64,000 bases of DNA from Hymenobacter gelipurpurascens (GTDB lineage Bacteria > Bacteroidota > Bacteroidia > Cytophagales > Hymenobacteraceae), in NCBI RefSeq assembly GCF_900187375.1, contig NZ_FYEW01000001.1:1488001-1552000 (forward strand). Direction: 5' to 3'. The number at the start of each line of letters is the position of its first letter. Within the stretch, counting starts at the first letter, position 1. The translations under genes were made by a program, and so were the position numbers. The notes under the pieces were generated by a model. It was not told the DNA's origin. It was given only the letters and a program-made list of their open reading frames with translations, and did no database searches. This document shows, piece by piece, positions 42,112 to 51,275 of this stretch.

Positions 42112-43398
42112 ATGGACTTACTCCGATTTATTACCTGCGGCAGCGTTGACGACGGCAAAAGCACCCTAATTGGCCGCTTGCTGTACGATTCCGAATCTGT
42201 GTCGCTGGATGTGCTGGCGGCACTGGAAAAGCGGCAGGCTTCTAACGGCGTCGTGGATCTGGCACTGCTGACCGATGGCCTACGCGCTGAGCGTGAGCAG
42301 GGTATCACCATCGATGTGGCCTACAAGTACTTCACCACGCCGCGCCGCAAGTTCATCATCACGGATGCGCCGGGCCACGTGCAGTACACCCGCAACATGG
42401 TGACAGGCGCCAGCAACGCCGACCTCGCCATTGTACTGGTGGATGCGCGCCAGGGCGTGATTGAGCAAACCCGCCGTCACACCCTAATTGCGGCGCTGCT
42501 GGGTATTCGGCAGTTTGTGTTGGCCGTGAACAAAATGGATCTGGTAGACTACGAGGAAGCGATTTTCGCTAAAATCGCGACGGATTACGCCGAGCTGACC
42601 AACCACTTCAATCTGCCGGCCGCCGTGGCTATTCCGCTTAGCGCCCTGCAGGGCGACAATGTGGTAACCCCCTCCACGCACCTGCCCTGGTACACCGGCC
42701 CCAGCTTGCTGGAACACCTGGAAAGCGTGCCCGGCACGCTGGAACGGTCCTCGGAACCCCGGTTCCAGGTTCAGTATGTCATCCGTCCGCAAACGGCCGA
42801 ACTACCCGACTACCGCGGCTATGCCGGCCAGATTCAGAGCGGCGCATACCGCCGTGGCGACCGGGTACTGATTCTGCCCTCGGGCCTGGAATCGGAGATT
42901 GAGGCGCTCGAAGTAAGCCAGCGGGAAGTAGAAGTAGCAGCGGCGCCCCAGGCCGTGGTGATTCGGCTGCGCGACGATGTGGACGTGAGCCGCGGCGACA
43001 CTATTGTGCCCGTAGGCCACCAGCCCACTGTAACAAGGGAATTGGAAGCCACCCTGTGTTGGATGAGCGAACAGCCACTGTGGCCGGGCCGCAAGCTCTT
43101 GGTGCAGCAGCACTCGGCCCTGGTGAAAGCCGCCATACCGGCTATCCTCTACAAGGTAAATGTGCAAACCTTCGCCCGCGTCGCGACGGATTCGGCCCAG
43201 CTCAACGACATCGTGCGGGTGCGCATCAAAACCGCGCTACCCCTGGCCCTGGATCATTATCAGGACAACCGTGTTTCCGGCTCCTTCATTCTGGTTGATG
43301 AGCTCAGCGGCGACACCGTAGCCGCTGGCCTCGTGGAAGCCGCCAACTCCGAGTATTTCACGGCCCCGGTGCCGCCGCCCGTCGTGTTTTCCATCTAG
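42112..43398 (+). CDS. cysN: Sulfate adenylyltransferase subunit 1 (GTPase)
   Basis: The 428-residue product is an EF-Tu-like GTPase: GSVDDGKSTLIGRLLYDSE (P-loop) near residue 11, DGLRAEREQGITIDVAYKYF (switch I), DAPGHVQYTRNMVTG and AVNKMDLVDYE, then two beta-barrel domains. GTP hydrolysis drives CysD. No APS kinase domain is fused, which fits direct APS reduction by CysH. It overlaps no gene and is followed after 27 bases by the uroporphyrinogen methyltransferase. Confidence 0.96.
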   Translation: MDLLRFITCGSVDDGKSTLIGRLLYDSESVSLDVLAALEKRQASNGVVDLALLTDGLRAEREQGITIDVAYKYFTTPRRKFIITDAPGHVQYTRNMVTGASNADLAIVLVDARQGVIEQTRRHTLIAALLGIRQFVLAVNKMDLVDYEEAIFAKIATDYAELTNHFNLPAAVAIPLSALQGDNVVTPSTHLPWYTGPSLLEHLESVPGTLERSSEPRFQVQYVIRPQTAELPDYRGYAGQIQSGAYRRGDRVLILPSGLESEIEALEVSQREVEVAAAPQAVVIRLRDDVDVSRGDTIVPVGHQPTVTRELEATLCWMSEQPLWPGRKLLVQQHSALVKAAIPAILYKVNVQTFARVATDSAQLNDIVRVRIKTALPLALDHYQDNRVSGSFILVDELSGDTVAAGLVEAANSEYFTAPVPPPVVFSI

Positions 43399-43425
43399 CC
43401 GCCTGGCTACCTGCCTCTATTCCGC

Positions 43426-44208
43426 ATGTCCTTCACCAAACAGCCCCGGCTTACTGTGCTCGGCGCCGGCCCCGGCGACCCGGAGCTGCTCACGCTCAAA
43501 GGAGCCCGAGTGCTGGGCGAGGCCGATGTTATCCTGTATGATGCGCTGGCCAACAACGAGTTGCTGCAGTATGCTCGCCCCGATGCCATTACGGTATTTG
43601 TGGGTAAGCGCAGAGGCCTGCGCAGCTACAGTCAGGATGAAATCAATGCCCTGATTGTGGAAAATGCTCTTTTGTATGGCCACGTAGTACGCTTGAAAGG
43701 CGGTGACCCTTTCGTGTTTGGGCGGGGCCGCGAAGAGATGCTGTATGCTGAGCAACATGGCCTGGCCACCGACTACGTGCCGGGTATCAGTAGCGCGGTG
43801 GCGGCGGCGGGTAGCGTGGGCATCCCGGTTACGCACCGGGGCGCCAGCGAGGGGTTTCGGGTGATTACGGCTACCACCGCCACCGGCGAGTTGTCGGGCA
43901 GTGTCGCCGAAGCCGCCCGTTCCCGCACCACTACCGTCATTCTGATGGGCCTGGGCGAGTTGGAACGTATTGTAGGCCTGTTCAGCCAACATGGGCAAGC
44001 CAATACGCCGGCTGCCATTGTACAAAACGGCACCCTGCCCTCGGCGCGCCTGGTTACCGGGACCGTGGCGGAGCTTCCCGCTCGCGTGGCGGCAGCAGGC
44101 CTGGGCGCGCCCGCCATTATCATAATTGGAGAGGTGACGCGCCTGGCCCGGCCCGAAGTGGTGGCCGCCGAAGCCTTTGCCGCAGTGGCCTACGCCAACG
44201 TTGCCTGA
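43426..44208 (+). CDS. cobA: Uroporphyrinogen-III C-methyltransferase
   Basis: The 260-residue product is a SUMT: LTVLGAGPGDPELLTLKGAR at the start, DVILYDALANNELL, VRLKGGDPFVFGRGREEM, YVPGISSAVAAAGSVGIPVTHRG and the late VQNGTLPSARLVTGTV. It uses SAM to make precorrin-2, the siroheme precursor for sulfite reductase. The remaining siroheme steps are encoded by the Met8-TSUP fusion at 51276. Its place inside the cys operon shows that its product serves CysI. It is equivalent to the C-terminal half of CysG. Confidence 0.94.
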   Translation: MSFTKQPRLTVLGAGPGDPELLTLKGARVLGEADVILYDALANNELLQYARPDAITVFVGKRRGLRSYSQDEINALIVENALLYGHVVRLKGGDPFVFGRGREEMLYAEQHGLATDYVPGISSAVAAAGSVGIPVTHRGASEGFRVITATTATGELSGSVAEAARSRTTTVILMGLGELERIVGLFSQHGQANTPAAIVQNGTLPSARLVTGTVAELPARVAAAGLGAPAIIIIGEVTRLARPEVVAAEAFAAVAYANVA

Positions 44209-44264
44209 GTTGCCAGCCGGTGCAGAAGTGCCGGGCTCCATCCCACCGCCAGAACTCCTTCTAC

Positions 44265-46121
44265 ATGTCGACCCCCCTTTCTTCTACACTTCCCACCGGC
44301 CTCGATGAGGCCTCCCTGGAGCGGCTAACCACGGGCCTTTCCGATCAGCAATTGCTCTGGCTGAGCGGGTATCTCTATGGCCGCGTGGGAGCTGGCACCG
44401 CTGTGCCGCAGCCTACTGGGGTCGTTGCAGCGGCCCCGGCTGGCCGCCTGACGATTCTGTATGGCTCGCAAACCGGAAACAGCAAAAAAGCCGCGAACCT
44501 CACCGCCGAAGCAGCCCGCCAACGTGGCTTAGTTGCCACAGTGCGCGACATGAACGAGTACCCAACCAAAGACCTCAAGAGAGAGCAGCAACTACTAGTA
44601 ATTGTAAGCACACAGGGCGAGGGCGACCCGCCCATTGCAGCCGAAGAGCTCCATCAGTTTCTGCTCAGCAACCGTGCGCCCAGGCTGCCGGAGCTACGCT
44701 TCGCGGTGCTGGCCCTGGGCGACAAAAGCTACCTACAGTTCTGCCAGACGGGGTTTGAGTTCGATCAGCGGTTGGCGGAGCTGGGCGGACAGCGCCTGCT
44801 GGACCGCGTGGATTGCGACGTGGAATTTGAGCTGGAAACCCGCCAGTGGGCCGACCAGGTGCTGGACCTGATTGCCCAGTCGGTACCGACGGCGGCTCCC
44901 GTAAGCACTACTGTATCGGTGGGCGCTACGGTGGCGGTTCCGGCGGGGGTGTTTGCCTTTCAATCTTGCGCGCCGTTTGGTGGGGAGGTACTGCCCGAGG
45001 CGGAAGTGTATACCAGCAAAAACCCGTTTCAGGCACCCTTGCTGGAGAAGATTCAGCTGAACGGCCGCGGCTCCACGAAGGAAACCTATCACCTGGAATT
45101 TTCGCTGGAAGGCTCCGGAATTCAGTATGAAGCCGGCGATGCGCTGATGGTGCAGCCCACCAACCGCCCAGCGCTGGTGGAAGAAGTGCTGCAAGCCGCT
45201 CGCCTTTCGGCCATAGCACCCGTGCGTCTGGGAAGCACCGAGCTAGACTTGGTCACTGCCCTCACGGAGCGGCTGGAGCTATCAGTAGTGACGCGCGACG
45301 TGCTGGAACGCTACGCCGCGGTGGCACCCCAGCACACACATTTGCAGGAGATTCTGGCCGATAAAGCTAAACTTCCGGCGTACCTCTACGGCCGCGATGT
45401 AGCTGACTTGCTCACGGAGTTTCCTGTGGAGTTATCAGGGCAGCAACTGTCGGCGGTGCTGCGGCCTCTGCCGGCCCGCGCCTACTCCATTGCCAGCAGC
45501 CTGCTCGCGCACCCTGAGGAAGTGCATCTGACGGTTGGCGCCGTGCGTTACCAGGCCAACGGCCGCGACAAACACGGCGCCTGCTCCGTGTACCAGGCCG
45601 ACCACCTGAACCTCGGCGACACCGCCCGCGTGTGGGTCGACCGCAACGAATACTTTAAGCTGCCTCAGGATTCTGCCACCGACATTATTATGGTAGGCGC
45701 TGGAACAGGCGTGGCTCCGTTCCGGGCTTTTACGGAGGAGCGGGCTGAAAACGGCGCTACCGGCCGCAACTGGCTGGTGTTCGGCAACCCCCACTTCACC
45801 ACCGACTTCCTTTACCAGACGGAGTGGCAGCAGCACCTGAAAAAAGGCACCCTAGACCGCCTCGACGTGGCTTTCTCCCGCGACCAAAAGCAGAAAGTGT
45901 ACATCCAGCACCGCCTGCTGGAGCAGGGTCGCCGCCTCTACGACCAGCTTGAAAACGGCGCCTACTTCTACGTGTGCGGTGACAAAACCCGCATGGCTGC
46001 CGATGTGCAGCGCGCCCTACTCACCATCATCGGCCAGGAAAGTGGCCTAGGCGAAGAATACGCCGCTGAATACCTGAAGAAGCTGAAGAAGTCGCGCCGC
46101 TTTCTCGAGGACGTGTATTAG
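44265..46121 (+). CDS. cysJ: Assimilatory sulfite reductase (NADPH) flavoprotein subunit
   Basis: The 618-residue product starts at ATG 44265. It has an N-terminal region with LSDQQLLWLSGYLYGR, a flavodoxin domain with ILYGSQTGNSKKAANLTAEA near residue 67 and VIVSTQGEGDPP, an FAD domain with RAYSIASSLL, and an NADP domain with VGAGTGVAPFRAFTEER and a YFYVCGDKTRMAADVQ tail. It passes electrons from NADPH to CysI. It is close in length to the E. coli protein. A hairpin element separates it from the TonB receptor. Confidence 0.95.
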   Translation: MSTPLSSTLPTGLDEASLERLTTGLSDQQLLWLSGYLYGRVGAGTAVPQPTGVVAAAPAGRLTILYGSQTGNSKKAANLTAEAARQRGLVATVRDMNEYPTKDLKREQQLLVIVSTQGEGDPPIAAEELHQFLLSNRAPRLPELRFAVLALGDKSYLQFCQTGFEFDQRLAELGGQRLLDRVDCDVEFELETRQWADQVLDLIAQSVPTAAPVSTTVSVGATVAVPAGVFAFQSCAPFGGEVLPEAEVYTSKNPFQAPLLEKIQLNGRGSTKETYHLEFSLEGSGIQYEAGDALMVQPTNRPALVEEVLQAARLSAIAPVRLGSTELDLVTALTERLELSVVTRDVLERYAAVAPQHTHLQEILADKAKLPAYLYGRDVADLLTEFPVELSGQQLSAVLRPLPARAYSIASSLLAHPEEVHLTVGAVRYQANGRDKHGACSVYQADHLNLGDTARVWVDRNEYFKLPQDSATDIIMVGAGTGVAPFRAFTEERAENGATGRNWLVFGNPHFTTDFLYQTEWQQHLKKGTLDRLDVAFSRDQKQKVYIQHRLLEQGRRLYDQLENGAYFYVCGDKTRMAADVQRALLTIIGQESGLGEEYAAEYLKKLKKSRRFLEDVY

Positions 46122-46137
46122 AACGGCTCACAATGAA

Positions 46138-46233
46138 CGTCATGCTGAGCGCAGCCGAAGCATCTCGCGTGCTGACGCAGGATTAGTAACTCAACGTCAG
46201 CACGCGAGATGCTTCGACAAGCTCAGCATGACG
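46138..46233. repeat. Inverted repeat of the CGTCATGCTGAG family
   Basis: CGTCATGCTGAGC and CGAAGCATCTCGCGTGCTGACG on the left mirror 46195-46233 on the right, with short mismatched spacers. It resembles 34736-34955 and 37768-37874 in the core CGTCAT.CTGA and GAAG.ATCT blocks. Confidence 0.82.
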
Positions 46234-46382
46234 GTCTTCCCCTACCAACCCCAACCAGATGCGTGCCCTGATGAATCGATGTTGTAGCTGCTAAAAGCCG
46301 CCGGTTGTGCGGCTCTCCGCCCCCCTTCCGACTGGCCTACGTCCCTCCATTTCAACGTCTTTCCACTAGAAATACCTTCTAT

Positions 46383-49289
46383 ATGCTGAAGCAGTACTAC
46401 GCTTCTTTCTGGTTGCTCCTGCTTCTTTTGTTCGTGAGCATCCTCTCAGCCAACGCCCAGGATCCGCTTATTTCCATCAGCGGCACCGTGCGCGACAACG
46501 GCAACCAACAGCCGTTGCCCGGCGTGAGCATCAGTGTAAAAGGCGGCTCGACGGGCACGCTGAGTGATAATAATGGCCAGTTTGCGTTGAAGGCCAAGCT
46601 GCGGTTTCCGTTTACGCTGGTGTTCAACTTCATCGGCTACGAATCCAGAGAGCTGGAAATTGCTAGCGGCAGCCAGCCTATTGCCATTAAGCTGGAGTCG
46701 AAGGCGGTGCTGGTGAATGAGGTGGTGGTGTCGGCCTCGCGGGTGGAAGAAAGCCGACTCAGGTCGCCGGTAGCTATTGAGAAACTGGATATCCGGGCCA
46801 TCAAGGAAACGCCCGCGCCCAGCTTCTACGATGCCCTAGAAAACGTGAAAGGCGTGCAGATGACCACCAGCTCGCTCACGTTTAAGGTGCCGAATACACG
46901 CGGCTTCAACATCCCGAACAACTTCCGCTTCATGCAGCTCGTGGATGGCGTGGATATGCAGGCGGCCACGCTGGGCGTGCCGCTGGGCAACGCCATCGGA
47001 CCCACCGAGCTGGACATTGCTAGCGTGGAAATTACGCCCGGCGCGGCTTCGGCGCTGTATGGCATGAACGCCATCAACGGCATGGCCAACCTCACCACCA
47101 AAAGCCCCTTCAGCTACCCTGGCTTGAGCGTGTACCAGAAAGTAGGCGTGAACCATGTGGATGGTAAAGACCGCGACCCGAGCGCCCTCACCGAAACGGC
47201 TGTGCGCTGGGCGCAGGTGGTGGGGCCTTCCCAGCGACTGGCCTACAAAGTAAACCTGAGCTACCTGCGCGGCACCGATTGGCTGGCCAACACCCAAATC
47301 GACCAGAACCCGCAAACGGCCGCCTCCGCCAACCCGCGCTTCCCGGAGCTTAGCGGCGCCAACAACCCCGCCGCCGACCTCTGGAACCGCTACGGCGACG
47401 ATAACGCCGGCAACGTGTCCATCACCATTCCCTACAACGGCCGCAACGAAACCTTCAACGTGCGCCGCACGGGCTACTATGAGCGCGACCTCACCAACCC
47501 CATCGTGCGCAACATCAAGGCCGACGCCAGCCTGCACTACAAGCTCACGGATAAGATGGAGCTGAGCTACGGCTACCGTTTCGGGCTCATGGACGGCGTA
47601 TTTCAGCGCGGCAACAAGATCCAGCTGGATGGCGTGACGGTGCAAAACCACAAAATTGAGCTGAAAGTCCAGGACTTCACAGCCCGCGCCTACATGCTCA
47701 TCGAAAACACCGGCGACTCCTATAACCTCAACCCGCTGGCCCTGAACCTCGACCTGCAAAACGGCTCCAACGCCGCGTGGGGCACCAAGTTCCGGACGGC
47801 GCTACAGAGCCAGCTGAGCGCCGGCAGTGGCCTAGCGGCGGCCATGCAACAAGCCCGCGCGGTGGCCGATGCCGGCCGCGCCGTGCCGGGTACGCCCGCC
47901 TTTGATGCGCTGAAAAACCAGATTGTGCACACCAATAACTGGGACAGCGGCGTGAACGTGCCGGGAGCACCCATTCCGGGCGGCGCGGCCCTCACCCAGC
48001 GCAGCCACACCTATCACGCCGATGCTATCTGGAACCTGGGCCAGCGCGTGAAGTTTGCCGATGTGATTGTGGGGGCTGATACCCGTGTGTACGCCGTCAT
48101 TCCCGATGGCAACAACTTCGTGGACTTCAGTAGGCCACTTGCTGAGCGCACCATGCCCGGCGGCAGCAACCAGTACTATAAGAAATTTGGTGGCTTTGCT
48201 CAGGCTACGCGCCTGCTCCTCGACAACAAGCTTAAGCTGACCGCTTCCCTGCGCGCCGACTACAATCCTGAGTTCGACCCCAAGCTGAACCCGCGCGTAG
48301 CCGCCGTGTATACCCTGGCCGACAAGCACAACTTCCGGGCGTCGTACCAGAACGGCTGGCGCTTCCCCTCGTTGTTTGAGGCCTTGTCGTTCGTGAACAA
48401 CGGCAACGTGCGCCGCGTGGGTGGCCTAGCTCGCGTGAACGAGGGCCTGAACTACCTCGACAACTCCTACACGCTGGCGTCCATCACCACCTTCAATGCG
48501 GCGGTGAATGCCTACGTGGCAGCCAATAGTGGCACCACGGCCTCCCAAGCGGCAGTGCGCCCCGAAATTCGGGAGCTGTTGAAAGTAGGTAACCTGCCCA
48601 CGGAGCAGCCCGAGCAGATCAACGCCTACGAGGTGGGCTACCGCAGCGTGCTGTTTGATAACCGCGTGTCGATTGATGCCGATGCGTACTACAACGTGTA
48701 CTCCGGTTTCCTAGGCCAGGTAGAAGTGAGCGTGCCCAAGAATGCAGCCGGTCAGCAAGTAACCGTGGGCTCCGATGATGCGGTGCTGGCCGCCCTGAAC
48801 AGCAACCGCGGCGCCCGCCAAGACCGCTACCGCGTGTACACCAACGCGCTCAACAACTACCACAGCTACGGCTCCACGCTGGGCATCAACTACAACTTTT
48901 ACGAGAAGTTCACGGTCGGCGGCAACGTCAACTACAACGCCCTCTCGGCCAATAAGGAGTCGGATATTTTCGTGACGGGCTTCAACACGCCGCATTGGGC
49001 CACGAACGTGTCGTTTGGCAACCGCGAGGTGGTGCGCAACGTCGGCTTCAACGTGGTGTGGCGCCATCAGAGCACTTTCTACTGGGAAAGCCCGCTGGCC
49101 AACGGCCGCGTGCCCGCCTACCAGACCGTTGATGCCCAGGTGAACGTGCGCATTCCGTCCCTGAAATCAACCATCAAAGTGGGCGGCGCCAACCTGCTCA
49201 ACAACCGCTACATCCAGTACGCGGCCGGCCCCACCATCGGGGGCTTGTACTACGTGGCCCTCACCTTCGACAACACGGTGCTGCGCTAG
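46383..49289 (+). CDS. TonB-dependent outer membrane receptor
   Basis: The 968-residue product starts at ATG 46383, which gives a signal peptide ending near SANAQ. A carboxypeptidase-regulatory-like domain (about 30-115) with ISGTVRDNGNQQPLPGVSIS is followed by a plug domain (about 125-240) and a 22-strand barrel ending in ALTFDNTVLR. It imports a substrate across the outer membrane using TonB. It lies between cysJ and cysI, with no SusD-type partner, so a sulfur compound, siderophore-like iron source or cofactor is possible. Iron for siroheme and Fe-S clusters is one option. The ligand is not visible in the sequence. Confidence 0.92.
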   Translation: MLKQYYASFWLLLLLLFVSILSANAQDPLISISGTVRDNGNQQPLPGVSISVKGGSTGTLSDNNGQFALKAKLRFPFTLVFNFIGYESRELEIASGSQPIAIKLESKAVLVNEVVVSASRVEESRLRSPVAIEKLDIRAIKETPAPSFYDALENVKGVQMTTSSLTFKVPNTRGFNIPNNFRFMQLVDGVDMQAATLGVPLGNAIGPTELDIASVEITPGAASALYGMNAINGMANLTTKSPFSYPGLSVYQKVGVNHVDGKDRDPSALTETAVRWAQVVGPSQRLAYKVNLSYLRGTDWLANTQIDQNPQTAASANPRFPELSGANNPAADLWNRYGDDNAGNVSITIPYNGRNETFNVRRTGYYERDLTNPIVRNIKADASLHYKLTDKMELSYGYRFGLMDGVFQRGNKIQLDGVTVQNHKIELKVQDFTARAYMLIENTGDSYNLNPLALNLDLQNGSNAAWGTKFRTALQSQLSAGSGLAAAMQQARAVADAGRAVPGTPAFDALKNQIVHTNNWDSGVNVPGAPIPGGAALTQRSHTYHADAIWNLGQRVKFADVIVGADTRVYAVIPDGNNFVDFSRPLAERTMPGGSNQYYKKFGGFAQATRLLLDNKLKLTASLRADYNPEFDPKLNPRVAAVYTLADKHNFRASYQNGWRFPSLFEALSFVNNGNVRRVGGLARVNEGLNYLDNSYTLASITTFNAAVNAYVAANSGTTASQAAVRPEIRELLKVGNLPTEQPEQINAYEVGYRSVLFDNRVSIDADAYYNVYSGFLGQVEVSVPKNAAGQQVTVGSDDAVLAALNSNRGARQDRYRVYTNALNNYHSYGSTLGINYNFYEKFTVGGNVNYNALSANKESDIFVTGFNTPHWATNVSFGNREVVRNVGFNVVWRHQSTFYWESPLANGRVPAYQTVDAQVNVRIPSLKSTIKVGGANLLNNRYIQYAAGPTIGGLYYVALTFDNTVLR

Positions 49290-49311
49290 AAGCTAAAAAT
49301 CAGCTCCCCTT

Positions 49312-49454
49312 CTCAGATGATTCCGCGCATGAAGCGGCGAGGGGTTAGGGTACTTGATATTCGTCTGAGCGTCAACTAGCTCTAATTCTAAAATCGTTCT
49401 AGGCCACTTCAACCACCCCAGCCCCTCGCCGCTTCATGCGCGGAATCATCTGAG
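49312..49454. repeat. 33-bp perfect inverted repeat
   Basis: Bases 49312-49344 are the exact complement of 49422-49454. The 77-base loop contains CTAGGCCACT (49399-49408). The arm sequence (GAAGCGGCGAGGGG) is unlike the other two repeat families. It separates the receptor gene from cysI. Confidence 0.85.
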
Positions 49455-49487
49455 GAGAGAAGCTTTGTTCTAAAATCACCTGATACT

Positions 49488-51197
49488 ATGGCCGATACCA
49501 CCATCAAGCTTTCCGAAGTCGAGCACGTCAAGGACGCCAGCAACTACCTGCGCGGTACCCTGGCCGAGAGCCTCGTGAACCCCATTACGGGCGCCCTCTA
49601 CCCCGACGATACCCATCTGATCAAATTCCACGGCTCCTACCAGCAAACCGACCGCGACCTGGAAAGCGAGCGGAAGCGCCAGAAGCTGGAGCCACTGTAT
49701 TCGCTCATGATTCGGGTGCGCGTGCCCGGTGGCATTGCCACTCCGGCGCAATGGCTACGCATGGATCAGTTGGCCACTCAATATGGAAACGACACCCTGA
49801 AGCTTACCACGCGCCAAGCTTTCCAGCTGCACGGCGTACTGAAGCGCAACCTCAAAAAGACTATCAAAGGCTTCAATGATGTCCTTTTAGACAGTATTGC
49901 GGGCTGCGGCGACGTAAACCGCAATGTGATGTTCAACCCCAACCCGCACCAAAGTAAGGTGCATGAGCAGGTATTTGAAATCACGAAGCAGATCAGTACG
50001 CACCTCACGCCGCGCACCTCGGCGTACTGGGAGCTGTGGCTGGATGGAGAATCGAAGTACAGCAGCGCACCGAATGAGGGCGAGGAAGATTTCGAGCCGA
50101 TTTATGGCAAGACCTACCTGCCGCGCAAGTTCAAGATTGCGCTGGCCGTACCGCCAAACAACGACACCGACATCTTCGCCAACGACCTCGGTCTGATTGC
50201 CATTGAAAAAAATGGCCAGCTCCTGGGCTTTAATGTGGCCGTAGGTGGCGGCATGGGCATGACGTTTGGGATGCCCGAAACGTACCCGCGCCTCGCCGAC
50301 CTCATTGGCTTTGTGCCCGCCGATAAGGCGGTGGACCTCTGCGAGAAAGTCGTGACCATTCAGCGCGATTGGGGCAACCGCGAAAACCGCAAATTCTCGC
50401 GCCTCAAGTACACCCTCGACCGCGTAGGCCTAGATGTGTTCCGGCAGGAGCTGAATCAGCGTTTGGGTTTCGAGCTGGAAGAGGCGCGGCCGTATGAGTT
50501 CAAGAGCTCCGGCGACGCCTTCGGGTGGACTACCGGGCCCGATGGCGCCCAGCACCTGACCTTGTTCGTGGAAGGTGGCCGCGTGGCCGACCGACCCGGA
50601 AACCTGCTAAAAACTGCGCTCCGGGAAATTGCGGCTTTTCACACCGGCGACTTCCGCCTCACTGGCAACCAGAACTTGATTGTGGCCAACGTGGCTCCGA
50701 AGCACCGCCTGGCCGTGCAGGCCACCTTGGCGCAGCATGGGGTAGCCGTAGAAACCAGCTCCGGCCTGCGCCGGGGCGCCCTGGCCTGCGTGGCTCTGAA
50801 CACCTGCTCGCTGGCCTTCGCCGAGGCCGAGCGCTATATTCCACAGCTGATTGACCGGCTGGAAGTGGTGCTGGCTAATTTGGGCCTGACCCAGGACGAT
50901 ATTCTGATCCGGATGACGGGCTGCCCCAACGGCTGCGCCCGCCCCTACCTGGGCGAAATTGGGCTGGTGGGCCGGGCCGTGGGCCGCTACAACCTCTACC
51001 TTGGAGCGGGCTTCAATGGGGAGCGGATGAACAAGCTCTACAAGGAGATGCTGGACGAAGAGGGTATTGTGGAAGCCCTGACGCCGCTGCTCCGCGACTA
51101 CGCCCAAAACCGCCAGCCTCAGGAGCATTTCGGCGATTTTGTGATTCGGCAGGGGCATGTGCAGGCCACCACGCACGGCCTGAACTTCCATGTCTAG
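49488..51197 (+). CDS. cysI: Assimilatory sulfite reductase hemoprotein subunit
   Basis: The 569-residue product has both ferredoxin-like sulfite reductase repeats. The four cysteines of the siroheme-4Fe-4S centre are visible in LACVALNTCSLAFAEAERY and TGCPNGCARPYLGEIGLVG. KLTTRQAFQLHGVLK and the C-terminal YNLYLGAGFNGERMNKLY complete the match. It reduces sulfite to sulfide with six electrons from CysJ. Length equals the E. coli enzyme within one residue. The stop TAG lies in CTAGGCCACT. Confidence 0.97.
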   Translation: MADTTIKLSEVEHVKDASNYLRGTLAESLVNPITGALYPDDTHLIKFHGSYQQTDRDLESERKRQKLEPLYSLMIRVRVPGGIATPAQWLRMDQLATQYGNDTLKLTTRQAFQLHGVLKRNLKKTIKGFNDVLLDSIAGCGDVNRNVMFNPNPHQSKVHEQVFEITKQISTHLTPRTSAYWELWLDGESKYSSAPNEGEEDFEPIYGKTYLPRKFKIALAVPPNNDTDIFANDLGLIAIEKNGQLLGFNVAVGGGMGMTFGMPETYPRLADLIGFVPADKAVDLCEKVVTIQRDWGNRENRKFSRLKYTLDRVGLDVFRQELNQRLGFELEEARPYEFKSSGDAFGWTTGPDGAQHLTLFVEGGRVADRPGNLLKTALREIAAFHTGDFRLTGNQNLIVANVAPKHRLAVQATLAQHGVAVETSSGLRRGALACVALNTCSLAFAEAERYIPQLIDRLEVVLANLGLTQDDILIRMTGCPNGCARPYLGEIGLVGRAVGRYNLYLGAGFNGERMNKLYKEMLDEEGIVEALTPLLRDYAQNRQPQEHFGDFVIRQGHVQATTHGLNFHV

Positions 51198-51275
51198 GCC
51201 ACTAGCTCTGGGCGTAAGCACAAATAAATCAGCGCTTTTGCCTATTTTACCTTTCCATAATCTGCCAGCCGCGCT

